Shown here in pieces: positions 57,057 through 64,000 of a stretch of 64,000 bases of DNA. Source of the stretch: Ruminococcus sp. UBA4275 (GTDB lineage: Bacteria; Bacillota; Clostridia; Oscillospirales; Ruminococcaceae). The translations under genes were made by a program, and so were the position numbers. The notes under the pieces are model-generated. The model did no database searches, was not told the origin of the DNA, and saw only the letters and a program-made list of their open reading frames with translations. Location: contig DGVV01000168.1 in assembly GCA_002395085.1 (NCBI GenBank), positions 1-64,000 on the forward strand. The letters run 5' to 3'. Every line of letters begins with the position of its first letter. The stretch's first letter is position 1.

Positions 57057-58643
57057 TCATTCGCCTGCGGCTGCACGTTCTGCTGCAAGCCCCTTGCGAT
57101 ATGCTGTCATGTATTTCTCCAGACCGTCAATATCTTCCTTACGCGGAGAGACCGATACACCGGTTTTGCCCGCAAATACTCGATTTTGAAGGAAATCTGC
57201 GAGCGATTGGCTGCGGTCTTCGCGGGTCATGAACGCTGTAAGCAGCGCAATGCCCCATGCACCGCCTTCACCGGCAGATTCCATCAGCACGACATCAGCG
57301 CCAAGTGCCGCTGCAAGAAACGGCTGACTTGCCGTCGGCGTCTTGAACAATCCGCCGTGTGCGCAGATCCGGCTGATCAGAACACGTTCCTCCTGTGTGA
57401 GGATGTCCATACCGATTTTCAGCGTTGCAAAACAGGCGTATACCTGACTGCGCATCAGATTGCGTATGTTCAGTTTCGCATCTGCGGGGCGCATCAGAAG
57501 CGGTACGCCATTGCGGACACCTGTGATCTGCTCACCGGCAATGTAATTGTAGCTCAGAATACCGCCGCAGTCGGGATCGCCCTCCGCCGCAAGCTGATAC
57601 AGCAGATCATAGAGCTGCGGTTTCGGAACTTCACCGCCGCAAGCCTGCAAAAATCCGCTGAACATTGCGACCCATGCATCCAAATCGGACGAGCAGTTAT
57701 TGCAGTGAACCATTGCAGTCGGATAGCCGTCCGGCGTGGTCACAATGTCGATCTCACGATAGACCGCAGAAAGATTTCGCTCCAGCACTGTCATTGCAAA
57801 AATGGACGTACCTGCTGATACGTTACCAGTTCCGGGACGGACGCTGTTTGTGGCAGCCATACCTGTCTGCGCATCGCCCTCCGGCGGACAAAGCGGAATG
57901 CCGGGCTGAAATACGCCGGTCGGGTCAAGCAGCGCCGCACCTTCCGCAGTCAGTGTACCGGCGGGGCAGCCAGCCGGCACGATTTCCGGCAGAATATCCG
58001 TAAGATGCTGCTGAAATGCAGTATCCTTTGTCAGTGTACCGAAAATGCCGATCATATTCTGATCGTAGCTGCGGGTTTCGGGATTAATCGGGAACATTCC
58101 GGATGCATCACCGATGCCCAGCACACGTTTGCCGGTCAGCAGAAAATGCACGTAACCTGCAAGCGTTGTCAGGAAACGGATCTCAGAAACGTGCGCTTCC
58201 TGATTGAGAATCGCCTGATACAGATGTGCGATGCTCCATCGCTGCGGGATGTTGAACGAAAACGCTTCCGTAAGAGCATCCGCAGCAGGGCTGGTCGTGG
58301 TATTGCGCCATGTCCGGAAGGGGACAAGCAGCTTGTCTGATCCGTCAAATGCGAGATAACCGTGCATCATCGCGGAGATACCAAGTCCTGCCGTGCGGGT
58401 CAGTCTGACACCGTAAGTTTGTTCGGTATTCCGCATCAGATCAGCAAAACAAGTCTGCAATCCGGTGATGATGTCATCTGCACTGTATGTCCAGAAGCCG
58501 TCCTGGAGCCGGTTCTCCCAATCAAAAACGCCGGATGCAAGCGGTGTGAAATCTGCACCGATGAGAACTGCTTTGATGCGTGTCGAACCGAATTCAATGC
58601 CGATATGCGTCTTACCGGCTGAAATATCCTGTGCGTGACTCAT
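57057..58643 (-). CDS. araB: FGGY-family sugar kinase, probable ribulokinase
   Basis: The 528-residue kinase has the FGGY phosphate-binding opening IGIEFGSTRIKAVLIG near residue 14 and the second ATP motif GTGNVSAGTSIFAM. The opening matches a ribulokinase type I recall from Bacteroides rather than the E. coli AraB type. Its position between sugar ABC genes and araA supports phosphorylation of L-ribulose. ATG 58643 overlaps the permease stop (ATGA). araD, needed to reach xylulose 5-phosphate, is not in the window. Confidence 0.85.
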   Translation of the reverse strand: MSHAQDISAGKTHIGIEFGSTRIKAVLIGADFTPLASGVFDWENRLQDGFWTYSADDIITGLQTCFADLMRNTEQTYGVRLTRTAGLGISAMMHGYLAFDGSDKLLVPFRTWRNTTTSPAADALTEAFSFNIPQRWSIAHLYQAILNQEAHVSEIRFLTTLAGYVHFLLTGKRVLGIGDASGMFPINPETRSYDQNMIGIFGTLTKDTAFQQHLTDILPEIVPAGCPAGTLTAEGAALLDPTGVFQPGIPLCPPEGDAQTGMAATNSVRPGTGNVSAGTSIFAMTVLERNLSAVYREIDIVTTPDGYPTAMVHCNNCSSDLDAWVAMFSGFLQACGGEVPKPQLYDLLYQLAAEGDPDCGGILSYNYIAGEQITGVRNGVPLLMRPADAKLNIRNLMRSQVYACFATLKIGMDILTQEERVLISRICAHGGLFKTPTASQPFLAAALGADVVLMESAGEGGAWGIALLTAFMTREDRSQSLADFLQNRVFAGKTGVSVSPRKEDIDGLEKYMTAYRKGLAAERAAAGE

Positions 58644-59707
58644 GTTCCCTTCGCTCCCTTCATGCTGGCTTCCGCGTTTGCCTTTTTGCGGCGTGCAATG
58701 ATGATGCTTTGCAGAATCAGGAACAGGCAGAGCATTGCTGCAATTGTGATGCCTGTCCACCATGCCTGATCAAGACCGACCGAGGAAACGATGTTCTGAA
58801 TCAGTGCAAGCGACATCACGCCGAACAGTGTGCCAATGATATTGCCGACACCGCCTGTAAGCATCGTGCCGCCGATAATAGATGATGCAATCGCATTCAT
58901 TTCAGCGCCCATTGCGTGGGAAGCAGAGCCGGAACCGACGTGCAGAAAGTAAACAAAACCGCCGATACCTGCAAGGAGTCCGCAGAACAAATGCGAGAGG
59001 AACACCGTCCGCCTGACATTGATACCGAGGAGAAGTGCGCTCTGCCGGTTGCCGCCGACTGCATAGAAGTTTCTGCCGGTTTTGCTCCATTTGAGCAGCA
59101 CAAACAGCAGCGCAACAATCACTAGTGCGACGACCACACCAAGCTCAATATATGCATCTACGTACTCTCCGCGCTTGTTGACAGAACCGAGAAACGGGAT
59201 CGTAACACGGGTATCCTTGAGTGAAACAAACGACGGATTCTGCACGTTGAACGGATTTGTATTGACAATTGTGGTCATGCCGCGTGCAAAGAACATACCA
59301 GCCAGCGTGACAATAAAGGGCTGAATGTCGAGATAAGCGACAAGATAACCCTGTACAACGCCAAAAGCGAGTCCGATGAACAGTGCCAGCAGCAGAGAAC
59401 CGATCACACTTCCGCCTTTCTGATCGAGAAACACAGCACAGGACATACTGACAAGTGCTGTGACGCCGCCGACGGAAATGTCAATACCGCCGGTGATCAT
59501 CACGAGGCTCATGCCGCAGGAGAGAATAATCAGCGCCGCATTCGCGTTCATCAGATTGAAAAGTGTCTGCGGCTTGAGAAAGCCTTTTCCGAGAAACATC
59601 ATCGCGCCGAGATACATCAGAATAAACACGATCACGGTAATCGAGCTGAGAAGATTGGTATCGCTCATATTCTGAATTCTTCTGCGCAAGCCTTTGTTTT
59701 GAGACAT
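58640..59707 (-). CDS. Sugar ABC transporter permease (RbsC/YjfF type)
   Basis: A 355-residue membrane protein with eight to ten helices and the BPD_transp_2 pattern (GGIDISVGGVTALVSM, NAIASSIIGGTMLTGGVG). It resembles YjfF of the E. coli galactofuranose system. GGAGGG precedes ATG. It pairs with the permease gene upstream to form a heterodimeric channel. The C-terminus is basic and cytoplasmic. Confidence 0.92.
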   Translation of the reverse strand: MSQNKGLRRRIQNMSDTNLLSSITVIVFILMYLGAMMFLGKGFLKPQTLFNLMNANAALIILSCGMSLVMITGGIDISVGGVTALVSMSCAVFLDQKGGSVIGSLLLALFIGLAFGVVQGYLVAYLDIQPFIVTLAGMFFARGMTTIVNTNPFNVQNPSFVSLKDTRVTIPFLGSVNKRGEYVDAYIELGVVVALVIVALLFVLLKWSKTGRNFYAVGGNRQSALLLGINVRRTVFLSHLFCGLLAGIGGFVYFLHVGSGSASHAMGAEMNAIASSIIGGTMLTGGVGNIIGTLFGVMSLALIQNIVSSVGLDQAWWTGITIAAMLCLFLILQSIIIARRKKANAEASMKGAKGT

Positions 59708-59740
59708 ATTGATCCCTCCGATCCGTAAAAGTTGTTCGGT

Positions 59741-60832
59741 TTACGCAGATTGCGCCTGCTTTTTTGCAGACATCTTATTGAACAGCAGGCTGATTTTTTC
59801 GCGAACGGCAGGTGCGCTCATGACAACCAGAATGATGACAACGACTGCCTTATACGCAGAGAGCGCATCCGACTGCACCTCAAATTTGTAAAGAGTTGTT
59901 GTCAGGAACTGGATCACGTATGCACCGAGAATCGACGCACTCATGTTGAATTTGCCGCCGCTGAGCGCATTGCCGCCGAGGGCAACCGCAAGAATGGCAT
60001 CCATCTCAATATCCTTCGCGATGACGGAGTAATTGATCGTCGAGAGTCGGCTGACTTTAATCAGTGCCGACACAGCAACGCATACACCAAGCAGAACATA
60101 GGTCAGGAACTTGATGAATGTCGGATTCAGACCGTTGAGACGGGACGTTTTCTCGTTGATTCCGACAGCTTGTACATACAAGCCGAGGTTCGTGTATTTC
60201 AGAACCGCCCATGTGATCACGAAGCAGATGATTGCAATGAAGAACGGTGTCGGAATCGGGACGCCGGGCAGATAACCGCCGAAATAAGAGAAGGAAACAT
60301 CGCTGACAATCGGCAGCTCATTGTTGTTGATCCAAGCGGCAATCGAACGGCCAGCCGTGAACAGAATCAGTGTAGCGACCATTGGCTGGATCTTGAAAAA
60401 TGCAACCAGTGAACCGTTAAACGCGCCGCAAAGCATTGCAACCAGGCAGGCAACGAGAAATGCAACAATGATGGGTGCCTGAAGCGTTTCCGGACGGGAT
60501 TCTGTGCCGCAGAGCACGCGCAGAATCACACTGCCGGCGATTGCAATGGTTGCACCCACACTGATGTCCTGTCCGCCGGATGCAGCGGTTACAAGCGTCA
60601 TGCCGATGGCAAGAATTGCAAGCTCCGAGCCGTAGTCAATAATGGAAATCAGATAGCCGGATAGCACCGGATTGTTGTCGCTGTTATAGCCGAGCGAGAT
60701 CTTGAAAAAGCCCGGATCTGCGATCAGATTAAACAGGGTCAGCAACAGCAGAGCTGCCAGCGGAATGACAATCTGATGCCGCATCAGACCGGTAAAAAAG
60801 GAGCGGAGCTTACTTTCAGACGGTGTACTCAT
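59741..60832 (-). CDS. Sugar ABC transporter permease (RbsC/YtfT type)
   Basis: A 363-residue membrane protein of the BPD_transp_2 family (GGQDISVGATIAIAGSV, DAILAVALGGNALSGGKF), like YtfT. The ATG overlaps the ATPase stop by four nt. Two different permeases plus one double ATPase match the YtfQRT-YjfF importer layout, which in E. coli takes up furanose sugars. Confidence 0.92.
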   Translation of the reverse strand: MSTPSESKLRSFFTGLMRHQIVIPLAALLLLTLFNLIADPGFFKISLGYNSDNNPVLSGYLISIIDYGSELAILAIGMTLVTAASGGQDISVGATIAIAGSVILRVLCGTESRPETLQAPIIVAFLVACLVAMLCGAFNGSLVAFFKIQPMVATLILFTAGRSIAAWINNNELPIVSDVSFSYFGGYLPGVPIPTPFFIAIICFVITWAVLKYTNLGLYVQAVGINEKTSRLNGLNPTFIKFLTYVLLGVCVAVSALIKVSRLSTINYSVIAKDIEMDAILAVALGGNALSGGKFNMSASILGAYVIQFLTTTLYKFEVQSDALSAYKAVVVIILVVMSAPAVREKISLLFNKMSAKKQAQSA

Positions 60833-62346
60833 TCCGCTTCACCTCCTGCGATTGTGTTCATGATGTGCGCCTGCGTGAGCTGATCGCCAGTCAGTTCACC
60901 GACCTGTTTACGGTCACGCATGACCAGCAGGCGGGAACAGGTGCGGAGCATCTCATCCGTTTCCGAGGAGATGAACGTCACGCTCATACCCTCCGACGCC
61001 AGTTTTAAAACCAGCTTCTGTATGTCGATTTTCGTGCCGACATCAATGCCGCGCGTAGGCTCATCAAGGATCAGGTATTTCGGATGTGTCAGCAGCCAGC
61101 GCGCCAGAATGACCTTTTGCTGATTTCCGCCCGAGAGCGACTTGATCGGCGTATCGACCGATGCTGTTTTGATGTCCAGCAGCTTGATGTATTCCTCAGC
61201 AAACTGCGTTGCTTTTGCCTTCGAGAACGGTTTGAAGAAACCGGTCAGAACCTGAAGAGCCAGAATAATGTTATCCTTAACGGAAAGATCGCCGACAATG
61301 CCGTCCCGTTTACGGTCTTCCGGCAGGTAAGCGATGCCGGCTTTCATGGCCTCAATCGGTTTTGTGATTTTGACCGCTTTTCCGTCCACGCGAACTTGTC
61401 CGCTCGTAACATGATCAGCACCGAAAATTGCTCGGACAGATTCGCTTCTGCCTGAACCAAGCAAACCTGTGAAACCATTGACCTCACCCTTGCGGATGTA
61501 GAAGTCAAACGGTGCAATTCCCTCAGAGCTGCAAAGCCCTCTCGCCTCATAAACCGGCGAATCATCCTTCTGTGTGTAGACCGGAATGTCATTTTTGATA
61601 TCCGCCATATCATTGAGTTCCTTGCCAAGCATCTTGGAAACAAGCTTGACGCGCGGCAGTTCTGCGATCGGATATTCACCGACCAATCTGCCGTCCCGCA
61701 GCACAGTAATGCGGTCACAGACCTCGTAGACCTGATCCAGAAAATGCGTGACAAAAATAATGCCGACGCCGCGTTCTTTCAGATGCCGCATCAAACCGAA
61801 CAGCTTCTCGACTTCAGATTCATCCAGTGATGAAGTTGGTTCATCAAGAATCAGAACCTGACAGTCCATATCCACAGCGCGCGCAATTGCGACCATCTGC
61901 TGCACCGCGATAGAACAACTTGCAAGCTGCTGTGTCGGGGAAACAGCAATGCCAAGCGAATCTAAAAGTTGTTTGGCTTTCTGGTTCATTTTCTTCCAGT
62001 TGACCGTACTTCCTTCGCCGCGAGCGATAAAAATATTCTCCGCAACGGAGAGATTCGGGCAAAGTGAGATTTCCTGATAAACCGTACTGATGCCGGCACG
62101 CTGTGCCTGCTGCGGCGAATGAATCTGAACCGCACCGGCATATCTGCCGCGCAGATAGATTTCGCCGCTGTCTTTCGGATAAACGCCGGTCAGAACCTTG
62201 ATCAGTGTAGATTTTCCAGCGCCGTTTTCGCCCATCAGCGCATGAATTTCGCCCTTTCGCAGCGTAAAATCAACGCCCTGTAAGGCACGTACACCAGGGA
62301 AAGATTTGTAAACCCCCCGCATTTCGAGAACAGAATCCTCCTGCAT
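60829..62346 (-). CDS. Sugar ABC transporter ATPase (double-domain)
   Basis: A 505-residue protein with two fused ABC domains. The first has Walker A GENGAGKST near 41, a relaxed signature SCSIAVQQM and Walker B LILDEPTSSLD. The second has a degenerate Walker A (GLLGSGRSE near 292) and a full signature LSGGNQQK near 400, as in RbsA/YtfR proteins. ATG 62346 has GGAGGG six nt upstream; earlier in-frame codons lie in the terminator hairpin. It powers the two permeases downstream. Confidence 0.93.
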   Translation of the reverse strand: MQEDSVLEMRGVYKSFPGVRALQGVDFTLRKGEIHALMGENGAGKSTLIKVLTGVYPKDSGEIYLRGRYAGAVQIHSPQQAQRAGISTVYQEISLCPNLSVAENIFIARGEGSTVNWKKMNQKAKQLLDSLGIAVSPTQQLASCSIAVQQMVAIARAVDMDCQVLILDEPTSSLDESEVEKLFGLMRHLKERGVGIIFVTHFLDQVYEVCDRITVLRDGRLVGEYPIAELPRVKLVSKMLGKELNDMADIKNDIPVYTQKDDSPVYEARGLCSSEGIAPFDFYIRKGEVNGFTGLLGSGRSESVRAIFGADHVTSGQVRVDGKAVKITKPIEAMKAGIAYLPEDRKRDGIVGDLSVKDNIILALQVLTGFFKPFSKAKATQFAEEYIKLLDIKTASVDTPIKSLSGGNQQKVILARWLLTHPKYLILDEPTRGIDVGTKIDIQKLVLKLASEGMSVTFISSETDEMLRTCSRLLVMRDRKQVGELTGDQLTQAHIMNTIAGGEAE

Positions 62347-62376
62347 ATTCGACCCTCCTTCAATTGGTTGCAAAAA

Positions 62377-62411
62377 GGCGGGGGACATACAGCAAACTAT
62401 GTCCACCCGCC
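62377..62411 (-). terminator. Intercistronic terminator after the binding-protein gene
   Basis: Stem GGCGGGTGGACATA with TATGTCCCCCGCC (one bulge), then TTTTT on the minus strand, between binding protein and ATPase. Partial read-through would give excess binding protein over transporter. Confidence 0.8.
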
Positions 62412-62445
62412 CCTGCTAATGCGATGTTACTGGATCAAACAGGAA

Positions 62446-63483
62446 TCAGATGCCGTACTTCTCAACATCTTCAGCCGTGATCGTTGCGGCGTCAAAGCCC
62501 TTCTCTTCCATGATAATGGTCTTCTGATCGAGTGTTTCGCCGGCTTCGAGCTTCTTGATGATGTCATTGATGTACGAAGACTGGAACGGGTTGCACTGAC
62601 CATCGTAGTTCCAGTTCTGCGCCTTCAGCTCTTCAAGCGCCCATTTGTTGCAGTCAAAGCCCATGACGATGACATCCTTGCCGACGCCGTGAGTAATATT
62701 TGCCTTATCGAGTGCTGCAACGGCACCCTTTGCCATGTCGTCATTTTCAGCGTAGATTACGTTGAATTTCTTGCCGGAGTCAATGACAGACTGCACAATC
62801 TGCTGTGCCTTTTCTGCGCTCCACTCAGCGGTCTGCTGGGTGACAACATTCCAGCCGAGCTCGGTAACTGCTTTGTCAAGCGCGCCGGATCTGCCCTTCT
62901 GCGCATCCGAGCCCATGACACCCTGCAGGTGAATAATATTGTAAGAATCGAGGCTCTGTCCCTTCAGCCACTCGACTGCGGTTTCGCCTTCCTTCAACAT
63001 ATCCGAAACAATGGATGCCTCATAGAGGCTTTCGTCGGCGTCGATGGTGCGGTCAAAGAGGATGACTCTGACACCAGCCTTCTGTGCATCCTGAAGCACA
63101 GAATCCCAGCCGGCGGTATCTGCCGCAGAGAGCAGCAGGTAGTCAACTTCGTCCTGAATGAACTTCTGCGCATAAGTAATCTGCTCGTCGTTCTTGAGGC
63201 TGTATGCAAACTGTGCATCATAGCCGTTTTCCTTCGTGAAGGTAGCCTTCAGGTCGTTGACGTTTGCGGTACGGTAGCCGGACTCATTCGGGTCATTGTT
63301 GATGATGCCGACTTTGATGAGGTCTGATTTCGACTCGCCGGTATCAGCAGCGCCGGTATTTGCACTGTTGTTTGCGGCGGTATCTGCGGGGCTGTTTGCA
63401 GCCGGTTCATTACCGCAGGAGATCAGGCATGTGCTGCACAGAGCAGCGCCCAGGATCACGGAAATAAGTTTTCTGGTTTTCAT
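62446..63483 (-). CDS. Sugar-binding lipoprotein of an ABC importer (YtfQ/RbsB type)
   Basis: The 345-residue lipoprotein has a signal with lipobox CLISC (Cys near 23), an Ala/Asn-rich linker and a periplasmic-binding-protein type 1 fold (IKVGIINNDPNESGYR, ILFDRTIDADES, VIYAENDDMAKGAV). The DRxI and ENDDMAxGA patterns match YtfQ, the galactofuranose binder. Beside araA and a ribulokinase-like gene, arabinose (perhaps arabinofuranose) is the likeliest ligand. It is the first gene of the operon. Confidence 0.92.
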   Translation of the reverse strand: MKTRKLISVILGAALCSTCLISCGNEPAANSPADTAANNSANTGAADTGESKSDLIKVGIINNDPNESGYRTANVNDLKATFTKENGYDAQFAYSLKNDEQITYAQKFIQDEVDYLLLSAADTAGWDSVLQDAQKAGVRVILFDRTIDADESLYEASIVSDMLKEGETAVEWLKGQSLDSYNIIHLQGVMGSDAQKGRSGALDKAVTELGWNVVTQQTAEWSAEKAQQIVQSVIDSGKKFNVIYAENDDMAKGAVAALDKANITHGVGKDVIVMGFDCNKWALEELKAQNWNYDGQCNPFQSSYINDIIKKLEAGETLDQKTIIMEEKGFDAATITAEDVEKYGI

Positions 63484-63508
63484 AGTAGGTTCACCCTCCT
63501 TAATGTTT

Positions 63509-63518
63509 GCGCTAGCGC
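63509..63518. promoter_or_regulatory. Palindrome in the binding-protein leader (possible operator)
   Basis: GCGCTAGCGC lies about 20 nt after the predicted transcript start and 14 nt before the AAGGAGGG ribosome-binding site. A perfect 10-nt palindrome here could be a repressor roadblock site. Confidence 0.4.
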
Positions 63519-63541
63519 TTCCCCCGCTAACTTGTACTTAC

Positions 63542-63570
63542 ATTATAAACTTACAGTGCGTACATTTCAA
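63542..63570 (-). promoter_or_regulatory. Sigma-A promoter of the arabinose-type operon
   Basis: TTGAAA (63565-63570), 17-nt spacer, TATAAT (63542-63547) on the minus strand. Confidence 0.85.
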
Positions 63571-63623
63571 CCGGAAATTTTATCCGATTTGTGTATTATT
63601 TTATGTTATCAACTCTCTGTATC

Positions 63624-64000
63624 TTAGAGGCTGACATTTGCGCTGCTTTGAAACTGCCGTGGTGTTTGTCCGGTATATTTCTTGAAAATCTGACTGAAAT
63701 AACGATAATCGCGGAAGCCGACTTCGTATGCGACTTCGTAGATCAACTTGGACGTACAACACAGCAGTTCCTTGGATTTGTGGATACGAAGCTGGGTCAG
63801 GTAATCAGAGAAATTACGGTTCATCTCGCGTTTGAATAATGCACTGAGATACGTCGGGCTCAGTCCGACTGCATCCGCAACAGATGTCAGCGAGAGATCA
63901 TCCCGCATATAGTTCTGGTCGATGTAATCCTTTGCGTTCTGCACAATCGGATTGCTGTTCTCCGATGCAATGGCAATCCGCCAGAGGATACACTGTTCAA
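63624..64000 (-). CDS. AraC-type response regulator or activator, C-terminal part (partial)
   Basis: The frame enters at the right edge and gives 124 residues ending in an AraC helix-turn-helix pair (SLTSVADAVGLSPTYLSALFKREM and IYEVAYEVGFRDYRYFSQIFKKYTG). The ENSNPIVQNAKDYIDQNY lead-in is typical of YesN-type two-component regulators, so a receiver domain and a histidine kinase gene probably lie beyond the window. It precedes the sugar operon on the same strand and likely controls it. Confidence 0.85.
   Translation of the reverse strand, partial: EQCILWRIAIASENSNPIVQNAKDYIDQNYMRDDLSLTSVADAVGLSPTYLSALFKREMNRNFSDYLTQLRIHKSKELLCCTSKLIYEVAYEVGFRDYRYFSQIFKKYTGQTPRQFQSSANVSL

Overview
The window comes from a moderately GC-rich Gram-positive anaerobe of the Ruminococcus type (Oscillospiraceae). 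Three things support this. Six secreted polysaccharide-active proteins end in type I dockerins (PL11, GH5, GH9, GH2, a GH141-like beta-helix protein and a second, degenerate GH9). The window also carries Firmicutes sporulation genes (sigG-like, yabP, yabQ) next to divIC and yabR. Many promoters match the sigma-A consensus with 17-nt spacing. The species is my inference; a cellulosome builder close to R. champanellensis or R. flavefaciens fits best. No rRNA, tRNA, insertion sequence, phage or CRISPR array was found.

Left part (1-5.3 kb, minus strand): a small conserved protein and the RNA ligase RtcB sit behind a perfect promoter, a 30-codon leader ORF and an intrinsic terminator, which together look like an attenuator. 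Next come an ABC exporter (two ABC2_membrane_6 permeases and an ATPase) with a structured 170-nt leader, and an AraC-type regulator divergent from the pectin lyase.

Carbohydrate region (5.4-28.7 kb): this holds the PL11 rhamnogalacturonan lyase, GH5 glucanase, GH9 endoglucanase, a 1.66-kDa-residue-scale GH2 enzyme with a LamG domain nested in its catalytic domain, a GH141-like/CBM6 protein and a GH9-like protein that has lost both catalytic carboxylates. The enzymes look complementary: backbone and galactan cleavage of pectin plus beta-glucan cleavage, all to be mounted on scaffoldins encoded elsewhere. Interspersed are a GlsB-type membrane protein, a CmpB-like membrane protein, a DUF2974 hydrolase, an orphan receiver-like protein, a methyltransferase and an epimerase. 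Upstream of the degenerate GH9 lies a 240-nt structured RNA gene candidate with its own promoter and terminator.

Housekeeping region (29-55.5 kb): a long minus-strand gene string uppP-ftsK-ygiQ-DUF3006-baiN-uvrA; a sigG-like gene with a sigma-F/G-like promoter; tmcAL and yigZ; ackA; cdd with an unusual N-terminal extension; an orphan OppA-type lipoprotein; xthA; yabP-yabQ; divIC-yabR; a SulP transporter; an ABC-F protein with a metallo-beta-lactamase-fold hydrolase and a frameshifted relic; and a membrane-anchored serine hydrolase.

Right end (55.6-64 kb, minus strand): an arabinose-type operon. A YesN/AraC-type regulator (cut by the window edge) precedes a sugar-binding lipoprotein, an ABC ATPase, two permeases, an FGGY kinase and L-arabinose isomerase. 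A terminator after the binding-protein gene probably sets its expression above that of the rest.
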